From CAYWRZ01 sp964460845 (GTDB lineage Bacteria; Bacteroidota; Bacteroidia; Flavobacteriales_D; UBA2798): a stretch of DNA of 64,000 nt. The notes under the pieces were generated by a model. That model made no database searches. It was not told the DNA's origin and worked only from the letters and a program-made list of their open reading frames with translations. Below are positions 53,467 through 62,861 of this stretch, one piece after another. Each line of letters starts with the position of its first letter. Within the stretch, counting starts at the first letter, position 1. The stretch spans positions 1 to 64,000 of the forward strand of contig CAYWRZ010000015.1 in NCBI GenBank assembly GCA_964460845.1. Reading direction: 5' to 3'. Made by a program: the position numbers and the translations under genes.

Positions 53467-55254
53467 TTACATCCGCTCGGGTACACGCATACCCAGCAGG
53501 TACAAGCCCGAAGCGACTATCTGCCCGGTGGCTTTGCACAAGGCCAGCTTGAGTCTGAGCTTTTCTTCATTCTCTTCTTTTAGTACCGGCACGCTTTGGT
53601 AAAAATGGTTAAACTGCCTGACCAGCTCATAGACATAGTTGGCAATCACTGCCGGACTGTAAGAGGCCGCCGCTTCTCTAACCGCCGCCGGATAGTCGGC
53701 AATAACACGAATGACTTCTTTTACGGCCGGTTCGAGCGCTACCGAAGCGGAAAAACCGGTATCGACCGCAGGCGCTTTACGCAGCAACGATTGCACACGG
53801 GCATAAGCATACTGCAGAAAAGGCCCGGTATTGCCCTGAAAATCGATCGATTCGGCAGGATTAAAGAGCATTCGTTTTTTCGGATCTACTTTCAGTATAA
53901 AATATTTCAAGGCACCCAGGGCCAACGTTTCATATAATTCTTTCCGACCGGCTTCGCTAAGATCGTTCGCTTTACCCAGCTCTTCGGTTATTTTGCGAGA
54001 TTCTTCCACCATTTCCTGCACCAAATCGTCGGCATCGACCACCGTACCTTCGCGCGACTTCATTTTTCCCGAAGGGAGATCGACCATGCCATAAGACAGG
54101 TGATGACACTCGTCGGCCCAGGCATACCCCAATTTTTTGAGCAGACTGAACAATACTTTAAAATGGTAATCCTGCTCATTACCCACGGTGTAAACCATTC
54201 CGTTCAGCGCGGGATAATCGCGCAAACGCAGCAGGGCGGTACCCAAATCCTGGGTGATATACACCGAGGTACCGTCGGCACGCAGCAGCAGCTTTTGATC
54301 CAGCCCTTCGTCGCTGAGATCGCACCACACCGAACCGTCGTCTTTGCTGAAAAAAACGCCTTTTTCAAGCCCTTCGGCCACCATCTCCTTACCCAACAGG
54401 TAAGTATCCGACTCATAATAGAGCTTATCAAAATCTACTCCGATAGTGTGATAGGTTTCATTAAACCCCTCGTACACCCATGCATTCATTTTTTTCCACA
54501 GCGCTACCACGTGGGTATCTCCGGCTTCCCAGCGACGCAGCATTTCTTGTGCTTCCTGCATCAATACCGATTCGGCAGCGGCTTCTTCGGCAGAGCGCCC
54601 CTGTTCGACCAGCTTCTGTATTTCGGTACGGTATTGACGATCAAACTCCACGTAATATTTCCCGACAAGCTTATCGCCTTTCAGCCCCGATGATTCGGGC
54701 GTTTCGCCATTGCCAAATTTTTCCCAGGCCAGCATCGACTTGCAAATGTGAATACCCCTATCGTTAATGACCTGCACTTTCACCACCTGATGTCCGTTGG
54801 CTTCAAAAATGCGGCTTACCGAATGGCCGAGAAAATTATTACGCAGGTGCCCCAAATGCAGGGGCTTATTGGTATTGGGCGAAGAATATTCGACCAGGTA
54901 AAGCTTACCCGAAGCTTCCGGAGCCTGTCCGTAGCGTTCGTCGAGCGCAGTCTGGAGCAATTTGGCCCATACCTCGTCGTGCAGGCTCAGGTTAAGAAAT
55001 CCTTTTACCACGTTAAATGCGCTGACTAAGGGTGATTCTTTGAGCAGGTATTCGCCGATTTGACGGGCTAATTGCTCGGGATTCTGCTTAATATAGCGGG
55101 TGAGGGGAAATACGACCAGCGTAAGGTCGCCTTCAAATTCTTTTTTGGTTTTCTGAAGCTGAATAAGCTTTTCGGGCTCGGCAATGCCGTGTTCGGGGAA
55201 CAGTGCATTCAAGGCTTCATTCAGGGCTTGTGCCAGTGCTATATCAGGTTTCAT
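53467..55254 (-). CDS. argS: Arginyl-tRNA synthetase
   Basis: A 595-residue class I aminoacyl-tRNA synthetase. The N-terminal Arg-specific Add-1 domain is followed by the HIGH motif as HLGHLRNNFLGHS, and the KMSKS region has the form SGKMKSREGT. The C-terminal helical anticodon-binding domain ends with GLYLLGMRVPERM, the ArgRS signature. Arginase lies directly upstream on the same strand, 11 nt away, so arginine charging and arginine breakdown share a transcript. Confidence 0.96.
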   Translation of the reverse strand: MKPDIALAQALNEALNALFPEHGIAEPEKLIQLQKTKKEFEGDLTLVVFPLTRYIKQNPEQLARQIGEYLLKESPLVSAFNVVKGFLNLSLHDEVWAKLLQTALDERYGQAPEASGKLYLVEYSSPNTNKPLHLGHLRNNFLGHSVSRIFEANGHQVVKVQVINDRGIHICKSMLAWEKFGNGETPESSGLKGDKLVGKYYVEFDRQYRTEIQKLVEQGRSAEEAAAESVLMQEAQEMLRRWEAGDTHVVALWKKMNAWVYEGFNETYHTIGVDFDKLYYESDTYLLGKEMVAEGLEKGVFFSKDDGSVWCDLSDEGLDQKLLLRADGTSVYITQDLGTALLRLRDYPALNGMVYTVGNEQDYHFKVLFSLLKKLGYAWADECHHLSYGMVDLPSGKMKSREGTVVDADDLVQEMVEESRKITEELGKANDLSEAGRKELYETLALGALKYFILKVDPKKRMLFNPAESIDFQGNTGPFLQYAYARVQSLLRKAPAVDTGFSASVALEPAVKEVIRVIADYPAAVREAAASYSPAVIANYVYELVRQFNHFYQSVPVLKEENEEKLRLKLALCKATGQIVASGLYLLGMRVPERM

Positions 55255-55265
55255 CAGGATAAAAC

Positions 55266-56210
55266 TTATCTTTTTTCTACAATTTGTACCACTTCTTCCA
55301 CGATGCGGAAAGCCATTTCGGCCATACGGTTCACCTTATCGTCGAGGCAGGGATTTACTTCGACTACTTCAAAACAAATAGCTTTCGGATCACTGATCAG
55401 ACCTTTTATAAGGCCGCTCGCTTCTTCCACTTCCAGTCCGCCGGGTACAGGTGTACCGGTTCCTTTGGAAAAGGAAGGATCAACGCTATCCACATCGAAA
55501 GAGACATAAATCAGATCCGTCTCTGCCAAGTGTGTTAAGGTCTCCTCTACAATTTTCTGTACTCCTTTTTGCCGTACCTCGGCCACTTCCACCTTTCGGA
55601 TAGGCGCATTGGCAATGACGTAATCTTCGGCTTCTTCGGTATCGCGCACCCCTATAAAGACAAGATCCTGCGGAAGAATTTTCGGAGCCATGCCTCCGGT
55701 ATTTTTCAGTTTTTCCCAACCTAAGCGGGTTTCTTCGCGAATTTCATTGACTTTATGGTGCAGGTTATCGTAGCCTAAAGCGGTAGCCAGCGGCATTCCA
55801 TGCAGGTTGCCCGAAGGGGTCGAATAAGGGGAATGCAGGTCTGCATGGGCATCTATCCAAACCACACCGATACGTTTATCGGGAAAAGCCCGCTTCAAGC
55901 CGGCAATGGTTCCGCCTGCGGTAGAATGGTCGCCTGCCAGCAATAACGCGAACTTACCTTTCTCCAACTCGGAGGCTACCACCTTCGATACACGCTCAAA
56001 AACCCTGACCAATCCGGCTATACGTTTGCCGTAAGGCGTAGTGACAGATGTATGCAGCAGGTGATTTTCGGTGAGCACGTGCTGGGGTCTGTGCTTGAAA
56101 AACAAATCATTACCAGAGTTCAGCGCAGCTACTTTCACCGCATCGGGACCAAGGCTGGCACCCCGGGTTCCGGCTCCGATTTCCGATTTAATTTCTATAA
56201 TACTTAACAT
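55266..56210 (-). CDS. rocF: Arginase family protein
   Basis: A 314-residue ureohydrolase. Binuclear Mn site residues: His95 in GDHS, Asp120/His122/Asp124 in DAHADLH, and Asp239/Asp241 in SFDVDSVDP; Glu in EVVEVNP (about 280). Length and the RSPYSTPSGNLHGMPLA-like loop favour arginase rather than agmatinase. It is divergent from arginine decarboxylase (start 56310), 99 nt apart, and is followed by argS, giving an arginine-use locus. Confidence 0.88.
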   Translation of the reverse strand: MLSIIEIKSEIGAGTRGASLGPDAVKVAALNSGNDLFFKHRPQHVLTENHLLHTSVTTPYGKRIAGLVRVFERVSKVVASELEKGKFALLLAGDHSTAGGTIAGLKRAFPDKRIGVVWIDAHADLHSPYSTPSGNLHGMPLATALGYDNLHHKVNEIREETRLGWEKLKNTGGMAPKILPQDLVFIGVRDTEEAEDYVIANAPIRKVEVAEVRQKGVQKIVEETLTHLAETDLIYVSFDVDSVDPSFSKGTGTPVPGGLEVEEASGLIKGLISDPKAICFEVVEVNPCLDDKVNRMAEMAFRIVEEVVQIVEKR

Positions 56211-56230
56211 AGTGCTAGCATTAATTTGTT

Positions 56231-56238
56231 TACTTTTG
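56231..56238 (+). promoter_or_regulatory. -7 element for the arginine decarboxylase gene
   Basis: TACTTTTG, 71 nt upstream of the ATG at 56310, in the divergent gap with arginase. No TTTG at -33. Confidence 0.35.
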
Positions 56239-56309
56239 CAATTAGCCGGCTATCCGGGTCAGTTACATCACCCCAAAATCTGCAAAGCAGACGAGTTAAA
56301 TTTCGGAGC

Positions 56310-57704
56310 ATGATGGAAAACCAGTATCACGACCTCATCAAACAGACCTTCGACTTTCCGACGGCCGAGTTCCATGTGAAAGACGACGAGCTTTACTTTT
56401 ATGATATTCCGCTAATGGATATCGTAAAGCAATACGGAACACCCCTGAAAATCACTTATTTACCTAAAATAGGCGAACAAATTCAGAAAGCCAAGAAGAT
56501 GTTCAATGTGGCAATGGCAAAAGTGGATTACCGGGGTAAATATACATATTGTTACTGCACAAAAAGTTCCCATTTCTCTTTTGTGCTCGAAGAAGTGCTG
56601 CGCAACGACGGACATATCGAAACTTCTTCGGCTTACGATATGTTTATTCTCAAAGAGTTATTTGAAAAAGGTCACCTGACCAAAGAACACTACATTATTT
56701 GTAACGGTTTTAAAAAGCAGCTTTATGCCGATCTGATTGCAGAGCATGTCAATGCAGGCTTTGAAAACCTTATTCCGGTGCTGGATAACAAAGAAGAATT
56801 AGACAACTACAAGAAAAAAATCCGGAAAAACACTAAAATCGGTATCCGTATTGCTTCGGAAGAGGAGCCTACTTTCGACTTTTACACCTCACGCCTCGGT
56901 ATTCGTTACATCGATATCATCGATTTTTACAACAGTGAAATCAAAAACGACCCGAAATTCGAGCTGAAAATGCTCCATTTTTTCATCAATACGGGCATCA
57001 AAGACAATATTTATTACTGGAGCGAGCTGGCCAAATGCCTGAACGTGTACTATCGCCTGAAACAGGTTTGCCCTTCGCTCGATACGCTTAATATAGGCGG
57101 CGGACTTCCGATCAAAAATTCGCTCGGGTTCGAATATAATTACGAGTACATGATCGAGGAGATCGTGGCACAGATTAAAAAATTCTGTACGCAAAAAGGC
57201 GTGCAGGAACCGAATATCTTTACCGAATTCGGCTCTTATACCGTAGGCGAAAGCGGGGCCAATATTTATTCGGTGATGAGCGCCAAGCAACAAAATGACC
57301 GCGAGCTTTGGTACATGGTCGATAATTCTTTTATCACTACCCTGCCCGATACATGGGGCATTAGCCAACGGTTTATTTTACTGGCTATCAACAACTGGGA
57401 CAAAGAATACGTACGGGTAAACCTCGGCGGACTCAGTTGCGACAGTCAGGATTATTACAATTCGGAGGCGCACGATAACCAGGTGTTTCTGCCGCGTTTC
57501 GACCGTAAAGAACCGCTTTACATCGGCTTTTTCCACACCGGTGCTTACCAGGAGTCGCTCAGCGGATACGGCGGGATCAAACATTGTCTGATTCCCTCAC
57601 CCAAACACGTATTGATCGATCGCGACGAAGACGGTGAGCTTACTACCAAACTTTTCGCCAAGGAACAGAGCGCCAAGTCGATGCTGAAAATACTCGGGTA
57701 TTAA
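56310..57704 (+). CDS. speA: Arginine decarboxylase (PLP fold III)
   Basis: A 464-residue decarboxylase of fold type III. The PLP lysine is Lys85 in YCYCTKSSH; then LNIGGGLP (phosphate loop), a second Gly-rich GESGAN and the C-terminal Cys/Asp-containing SCDSQDYY segment. Length and motif order fit the short arginine decarboxylases of Bacteroidota rather than the ~630-residue SpeA of E. coli. The product agmatine feeds polyamine synthesis. Start at 56310 is preceded by a good Shine-Dalgarno-like CGGAG. Divergent from arginase, which would compete for the same substrate. Confidence 0.88.
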   Translation: MMENQYHDLIKQTFDFPTAEFHVKDDELYFYDIPLMDIVKQYGTPLKITYLPKIGEQIQKAKKMFNVAMAKVDYRGKYTYCYCTKSSHFSFVLEEVLRNDGHIETSSAYDMFILKELFEKGHLTKEHYIICNGFKKQLYADLIAEHVNAGFENLIPVLDNKEELDNYKKKIRKNTKIGIRIASEEEPTFDFYTSRLGIRYIDIIDFYNSEIKNDPKFELKMLHFFINTGIKDNIYYWSELAKCLNVYYRLKQVCPSLDTLNIGGGLPIKNSLGFEYNYEYMIEEIVAQIKKFCTQKGVQEPNIFTEFGSYTVGESGANIYSVMSAKQQNDRELWYMVDNSFITTLPDTWGISQRFILLAINNWDKEYVRVNLGGLSCDSQDYYNSEAHDNQVFLPRFDRKEPLYIGFFHTGAYQESLSGYGGIKHCLIPSPKHVLIDRDEDGELTTKLFAKEQSAKSMLKILGY

Positions 57705-57817
57705 GGTGCGTAGGCTGTCTGGCAGGATTTTTGTCTCGTCGGATGCGCTTATATGGGAATTTCTTTAAATCTTCCCTAACTTGTTGAACTGATTTCATAG
57801 AAAAATAAACTTCTACC

Positions 57818-58474
57818 ATGAAAAAGTATATGCTACCGCTGCTCGTAGCAGCTATCGGTCTGCTCGCATTTACCCCGGCCGGCGATTCCAAAAAAAACTT
57901 CGAAGGGAAAATCACCTATGCCATTTCTTACGAAGATTTGCCCGAAGAGATGGAAGAATTCTCTCATTTGCTCCCCAAAGAAATGACCATGTTCGTGAAA
58001 GATGAAAAAGTGCGCATAGAACAGAATACGGGCATGGGCAACACCATCACTATTATGAACAATAGCACTCGCGAAGGCTATATCCTGATGCACATGCTGG
58101 GCTGGAAAAACGCCTACAAAATTTCGCCGGAAGACGAAGAAGAAAAAAACAAGAAAAAACCACGGATAAACTACATCGATAACGATACCAAAACCATAGC
58201 CGGATACACCTGTAAAAAGGCCGAAATATGGATGGACGAAGACGAAGACGAGCCGCTTGTGCTGTATTACACCGAAGATCTGCCCTCGGGCACTCACCGC
58301 GAATACAAGTATGTGAAAGGCTTCCCGATGGAATACACCATCCACAATTCGGGCATGAGCCTCACGATGAGCGTGGCTTCCATTTCGAAAGAAAAGGTCC
58401 CCGATGCGTATTTCGAAGTACCCGAAGGCTACGCGATCAAATCGTACGAAGAGCTCAAAAATCTCAGAGACTGA
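57818..58474 (+). CDS. DUF4412 secreted protein
   Basis: A 218-residue exported protein with a signal peptide (MKKYMLPLLVAAIGLLAF) and a DUF4412-type beta domain. It includes FEGKITYAISYEDLP at the start, a charged turn (EDEEEKNKKKPR), NDTKTIAGYTCKKAEIW and a final strand DAYFEVPEGYAIKSYEEL. Function unknown; family members are common in Bacteroidota envelope operons. Followed by a strong intrinsic terminator. Confidence 0.85.
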   Translation: MKKYMLPLLVAAIGLLAFTPAGDSKKNFEGKITYAISYEDLPEEMEEFSHLLPKEMTMFVKDEKVRIEQNTGMGNTITIMNNSTREGYILMHMLGWKNAYKISPEDEEEKNKKKPRINYIDNDTKTIAGYTCKKAEIWMDEDEDEPLVLYYTEDLPSGTHREYKYVKGFPMEYTIHNSGMSLTMSVASISKEKVPDAYFEVPEGYAIKSYEELKNLRD

Positions 58475-58497
58475 TTTCGCTTTTACCGCATTTACAG

Positions 58498-58527
58498 AGG
58501 CTGCCCAACGTACCGGCAGCCTTTTTT
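58498..58527 (+). terminator. Intrinsic terminator
   Basis: AGGCTGCC (58498-58505) and GGCAGCCT (58515-58522) form a perfect 8-bp stem with a 9-nt loop, followed by six T. It is 24 nt past the DUF4412 stop. Confidence 0.85.
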
Positions 58528-58673
58528 GTGAGGTATAACAGCGCTTGTTACGGGACGCTTTCTTTTGCTGGGCGCCGCCGCATTCTGTTAACACCCTTCT
58601 GTTAATAGCCTTCTACAGAAGCGCTCGGCAGTCGGATTCTTCATTGTATTTTTAAGTTTTATTTTAACCGGAA

Positions 58674-61307
58674 ATGGCGGTACCACGGAAAAACAAGTTT
58701 AAAGAGCCCTCCACACCGGTCGAAGAGCCCGGAAAGGCCCTTAAACCCGACCGGAAAGAGCGGAAAAAAGAGCGGAGGCCGCGTACTGAAAGTGCGGCAC
58801 GTCGCAAAACAATGGCTTTCTTACGCGACGAACGAAATGCAAAAATTGCAGGTGGTTTTCTGCTGCTGTTTTCGCTCTACCTCTTGATTGCCTTTACTTC
58901 TTACCTCTTTACCTGGAAAACGGATCAGGATAAAGTCGATTCTATGAACGGATTCAGCTTCCTGTTTGCCTCGGGCGAGTTGCGGGTCGAAAACTGGCTC
59001 GGTAAGCTCGGAGCGCTGCTCTCTCATCAGTTCATCTACCGCTGGTTCGGACTGGCTTCTTTTCTGTTCATCGTCAACTTTTTTGTGTTCGGGTTCCGCG
59101 CACTTACGGGTGTGGCCCTTGTTCCGCTTCGCAAAATGGTAAAGCTGTCTTTGCTCGGACTGCTGCTCTTCTCTGCCACATTGGGCTTCCTGTTCCACAG
59201 CGGCGACTATCTGCTGCTGGGTGGCGCATTAGGTTATCAGCTTAACGAATGGCTTATCGGCTCGCTCGGACGTGTCGGCGCTTTTTTCCTGCTGGCCTTT
59301 GTATATTTTATCGTGATCGTGGTCTATTTCAACCCGGCGTTCGCATTCCGGCGCCATAAAAATTCCGATTCCGACGCACTCGAAGAAGAACCGCCTGTCG
59401 ATGATGAGGGTAAAGTGAACATCTACAACCCGATCCGACGTGAACAGATTGTCGCCGAAAAAAGCAGCGAAACGATAGATTTCAACGAAAAAACGGAAAA
59501 AGCAGCTACCGAAAATACCGCCGTGCCCGAATCCCAGCCGAATTACAGTTTTCGCGACGAATACACTACCACCGATGAATCGGCAGTAGAAGAGCCCCCG
59601 ATAGCTCCTGCCCCCACCGAAGAAGCCTTTGAAGTAGTGCTGCCCGCCGAAGAGGCACCTGCCGCGGCTCAGCCCGAAGCTGTAAACGACCCGACCGAAC
59701 TGCAGGTAGAAATAGCCGCAGCCCCCGACGGAGAACTGCACGAAGAAGAAATACGCCGCCACCTGGCCGAATTCGGCGAATACGACCCCACCTTAGAGCT
59801 GTCTTCTTACAAGCTGCCCGCCCCCGATCTGCTGGAACAATACGGCGCCGGTAGCATCACTATCAACAAAGAAGAGCTGGAGCAGAACAAAAACCGGATT
59901 CTTGATACGCTCAAAAATTACAACATCGAGATCGCCAAGATCAAGGCCACGGTAGGGCCTACCGTTACGCTTTACGAAATTATACCCGCCCCTGGCGTTC
60001 GCATTTCCAAGATCAAAAACCTCGAAGATGATATCGCACTCAGCCTCTCTGCCTTAGGCATCCGCATCATCGCCCCGATTCCCGGAAAAGGCACCATCGG
60101 TATAGAAGTACCCAACTCCAAACCCGAGGTGGTCTCTATGCGCAGCCTTATCGTGAACGAGAAGTTCCAAAATTCGGACATGGAACTGCCTGTGGCATTG
60201 GGTAAAACCATTTCGAACGAAACTTTCGTGACCGACCTCACCAAAATGCCTCACTTGCTAATGGCCGGGGCCACCGGACAGGGTAAATCGGTTGGATTGA
60301 ACGCCATTCTTGTCTCCATTCTCTACCGCAAGCATCCTTCGCAGGTGAAGTTTGTGCTGGTCGATCCGAAAAAGGTGGAGCTGACCCTGTTCAACAAGAT
60401 AGAACGTCATTTCCTCGCCAAGCTGCCAGACAGCGAAGAAGCCATTATTACCGAAAACAAAAAGGTGGTCAATACCATCAACTCCTTGTGTATCGAAATG
60501 GACGCCCGGTACGAACTGCTCAAAGATGCCGGGGTACGTAACATCAAAGAATACAATACCAAGTTTATCAACCGCCGCCTCAATCCCGAGCACGGGCATA
60601 AATACCTGCCTTACATTGTGCTGGTAGTGGACGAGTTTGCCGACCTGATTATGACCGCCGGAAAAGAAGTAGAAACTCCGATTGCACGTTTGGCTCAGTT
60701 AGCCCGCGCCATCGGTATTCACTTGATTATCGCCACGCAACGTCCTTCGGTGAATATCATTACCGGGGTTATCAAGGCCAACTTCCCTGCCCGTATCGCT
60801 TTCCGGGTTACTTCAAAAATCGACTCGCGCACCATTCTCGATGCCGGAGGAGCCGAACAACTGATAGGTCGCGGAGATATGCTGTTCTCTACCGGCAACG
60901 ACCTGATTCGTATCCAATGCGGCTTTGTCGATACCCCCGAGGTGGAAAAGATAACCGAGTATATCGGCGGACAAAGGGCTTATCCCAGTGCTTTCCTCCT
61001 GCCCGAATATATCGATGAAAATTCGGACGAAGCCGGCGGGATGGACGATGGTTCCGAACGCGACGACCTGTTCGAAGACGCCGCCCGTATTGTGGTCGCT
61101 ACCCAACAAGGCTCGGCCTCGTTGCTGCAACGCAAGCTCAAGCTGGGCTATAATCGGGCCGGACGAATTGTCGATCAGCTCGAAGCCGCAGGTATAATTG
61201 GCCCGTTTAAAGGCAGCAAAGCCCGCGAAGTGATATTTAAAGACATGCAGTCTTTGGAACAGTTTTTGCAAAATCTAAATTCTAACGATAAAGATTCTTA
61301 TTTATGA
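58674..61307 (+). CDS. ftsK: DNA translocase FtsK
   Basis: An 877-residue membrane-anchored DNA pump of chromosome segregation. Four N-terminal transmembrane segments (first at ~58-79, then ~120-141, 161-180 and 200-220) are followed by a Glu/Pro-rich linker (~230-370). The RecA-like motor has Walker A GATGQGKS (532-539) and Walker B VLVVDEFADLI (~651-661). The C-terminal gamma winged helix (ARIVVATQQGSASLLQRKLKLGYNRAGR) reads KOPS-like sequences. Its stop overlaps lolA (ATGA), so the two are co-translated. Confidence 0.95.
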   Translation: MAVPRKNKFKEPSTPVEEPGKALKPDRKERKKERRPRTESAARRKTMAFLRDERNAKIAGGFLLLFSLYLLIAFTSYLFTWKTDQDKVDSMNGFSFLFASGELRVENWLGKLGALLSHQFIYRWFGLASFLFIVNFFVFGFRALTGVALVPLRKMVKLSLLGLLLFSATLGFLFHSGDYLLLGGALGYQLNEWLIGSLGRVGAFFLLAFVYFIVIVVYFNPAFAFRRHKNSDSDALEEEPPVDDEGKVNIYNPIRREQIVAEKSSETIDFNEKTEKAATENTAVPESQPNYSFRDEYTTTDESAVEEPPIAPAPTEEAFEVVLPAEEAPAAAQPEAVNDPTELQVEIAAAPDGELHEEEIRRHLAEFGEYDPTLELSSYKLPAPDLLEQYGAGSITINKEELEQNKNRILDTLKNYNIEIAKIKATVGPTVTLYEIIPAPGVRISKIKNLEDDIALSLSALGIRIIAPIPGKGTIGIEVPNSKPEVVSMRSLIVNEKFQNSDMELPVALGKTISNETFVTDLTKMPHLLMAGATGQGKSVGLNAILVSILYRKHPSQVKFVLVDPKKVELTLFNKIERHFLAKLPDSEEAIITENKKVVNTINSLCIEMDARYELLKDAGVRNIKEYNTKFINRRLNPEHGHKYLPYIVLVVDEFADLIMTAGKEVETPIARLAQLARAIGIHLIIATQRPSVNIITGVIKANFPARIAFRVTSKIDSRTILDAGGAEQLIGRGDMLFSTGNDLIRIQCGFVDTPEVEKITEYIGGQRAYPSAFLLPEYIDENSDEAGGMDDGSERDDLFEDAARIVVATQQGSASLLQRKLKLGYNRAGRIVDQLEAAGIIGPFKGSKAREVIFKDMQSLEQFLQNLNSNDKDSYL

Positions 61308-61966
61308 AAATAGCCCTTTTTGCTTCCGTACTGACACTGCTTGCAGGTCAGTCGTTTGCACAAGACAAGAACAGCAACCCTGAAAAAGACGCCAGGGCCA
61401 AACAAATCCTCGACGAGGTGAGCAAAAAAACGCGTTCTTACACGAGCTTCAGTGTAGAATTTACCTCCACGCTCGAAAACAAACAGAACAACGTAAAAGA
61501 ATCCCAATCCGGGAAAGTGACCGTCAAAGGTGATAAATACATTGTAGAAGCCGGCGACCAAAAGCTGATCAGCGACGGTAAAACGGTGTGGACTATCCTC
61601 ACCAAAGACAAAGAAGTACACGTAAACCCCATCGACGACGATGACGATCAAACGCTAAATCCCTCGAAGCTTTTTACCGTATGGGAAAAAGATTTTAAGT
61701 ACCGTTTTATCAAAGAAGAAACCGTAGGCGGACAAACGCTGTACGAAATTCACCTCTTCCCGGAGAAACCCGCCAAAAGCAAGTTTCATACGGTAATTCT
61801 CAAAATCGACAAGGCCAAATCGGAACTGAGCAGCCTCACCATCAAAGGAAAAGAAGGCGATGTGCTCACATACAAGCTCACCAAGTTTACAGCCAATCCG
61901 GCGGTAAGCGATGCCGACTTTAAATTCGAGCGCAGCAAGTATCCGGGTTATACGATAATTGATTAA
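61304..61966 (+). CDS. lolA: LolA-like outer-membrane lipoprotein carrier
   Basis: A 220-residue periplasmic chaperone that escorts lipoproteins from the inner to the outer membrane. Signal peptide ends FAQ (residue ~20). The half-barrel follows from ARAKQILDEVSKKTRSYTSF to the end, including SGKVTVKGDKYIVEAG. The ftsK-lolA order is widespread in Bacteroidota. Translational overlap with ftsK. Downstream are the 58-bp repeats and a terminator. Confidence 0.9.
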   Translation: MKIALFASVLTLLAGQSFAQDKNSNPEKDARAKQILDEVSKKTRSYTSFSVEFTSTLENKQNNVKESQSGKVTVKGDKYIVEAGDQKLISDGKTVWTILTKDKEVHVNPIDDDDDQTLNPSKLFTVWEKDFKYRFIKEETVGGQTLYEIHLFPEKPAKSKFHTVILKIDKAKSELSSLTIKGKEGDVLTYKLTKFTANPAVSDADFKFERSKYPGYTIID

Positions 61967-61971
61967 ACCGG

Positions 61972-62285
61972 TGTCTTCGGCTTCGCTCAGACACCGGCCT
62001 CATATTGGTGATTGAACAAAGCCCAAAGGTGTCTGAGCGAAGCCGAAGACACCCGCCCCATGTACGTGATTGACCAAAGCCCAAAGGTGGCTGAGCGAAG
62101 TCGAAGACACCCGCCCCATGTACGTGATTGACCAAAGCCCAAAGGTGGCTGAGCGTAGCCGAAGACACCGGCCCCATGTACGTGATTGAGCAAAGCCCAA
62201 AGGTGCCTGAGCGTAGCCTAAAACACACGAGACTCTGTTTCTTCAATGAGTACAAAGGGGGCTGAGCGAAGTCGAAGACACCGGC
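61972..62285 (+). repeat. 58-bp tandem repeats with hairpin-forming ends
   Basis: Direct units start at 62029, 62087 and 62145 (58 bp each, nearly identical), then a diverged 55-bp unit at 62203 and a partial at 62258. A unit begins GTGTCTGAGCGAAGCCGAAG and ends CCAAAGCCCAAAG. The first 25 bases of a unit recur in inverted orientation at 61973-61997. Each such block is itself near-palindromic (GGTGTCT / AGACACC), so transcripts would form hairpins. The GAGCGAAG(C/T)CGAAG core is a dispersed motif I know from other Bacteroidota. ORFs seen here on the minus strand are repeat artefacts, not genes. Confidence 0.85.
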
Positions 62286-62318
62286 AAAAAAAAGGGCAAC
62301 CTCCGGCCGCCCTTTTTT
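62286..62318. terminator. Bidirectional intrinsic terminator
   Basis: An A-rich run and AAAAAGGGC pair with GCCCTTTTTT across a GC-rich loop (AACCTCCGGCC). It has a T run on both strands, as expected between lolA (plus) and the convergent gene at 62337 (minus). Confidence 0.8.
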
Positions 62319-62336
62319 CATTTCTTCCACTCTTTT

Positions 62337-62861
62337 CTACACGCCCTCGCGTATGCGGTTTTTAGCCAACTCGGCTGCAAAATCAATAAACACTTTGTAC
62401 GCCGCGCTGAAGGTAAATTTATCTTCGGCATGCTTTTCCACAATATTCCGGCGCGAAAGCGAATTAATAAACGTCTTTCTCGAATCGCGATCACGCAATT
62501 GCTTGTTGGAATTGATCAATTCCTGATAGGTCGAGTTTTCAAAATAACGATCCAAACGCTCCGAATCCCATTCCGAAAACTGTATCTCTTCCAGAAAATT
62601 ACGCCCATCGCGATCAAGCTCGTAACATAAAATCCCGAAGAAAATGCAAATGTCGCGCGAAAGGGTCTCGTTACTTTCTCCCGAAATCAGAAAGGCATAA
62701 TCGTTGGAAAGGCGAAACTCGTAATCGAACGACTGCTTGAAAAAAGTAGTATAAAACTCGCTGTTCTCTCTTACTACCTGGTACAATGGCTCGGTAGAAA
62801 GTACAAATTTTCCGTCGAGCAGCTCTTTTACTACCTGCTTATGGGACTTAGGATATTCCAT
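62337..62861 (-). CDS. MukE/KITE-like small protein (tentative)
   Basis: A 174-residue protein without signal or membrane segments. Helical at the start (KQVVKELLDGKFVL), a middle with conserved-looking FRLSNDYAFLISGE, and a C-terminal winged-helix-like segment (SRKTFINSLSRRNIVEKHAEDKFTFSAAY). Size, helix content and position right after the larger helical protein fit the MukE/ScpB-like (KITE) partner of a condensin-type complex, but I do not see diagnostic motifs. It overlaps the preceding gene by 14 nt and ends before a bidirectional terminator. Confidence 0.6.
   Translation of the reverse strand: MEYPKSHKQVVKELLDGKFVLSTEPLYQVVRENSEFYTTFFKQSFDYEFRLSNDYAFLISGESNETLSRDICIFFGILCYELDRDGRNFLEEIQFSEWDSERLDRYFENSTYQELINSNKQLRDRDSRKTFINSLSRRNIVEKHAEDKFTFSAAYKVFIDFAAELAKNRIREGV

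Noticed and set aside
61972..62285. CRISPR array
   Set aside because: Units are contiguous tandem copies without unique spacers, and no cas genes are near.
61920..62330. Minus-strand frames with repeated GVFDFAQPPLG peptides
   Set aside because: They run through the 58-bp repeats and into lolA; the peptide repeat is only the repeat unit translated.
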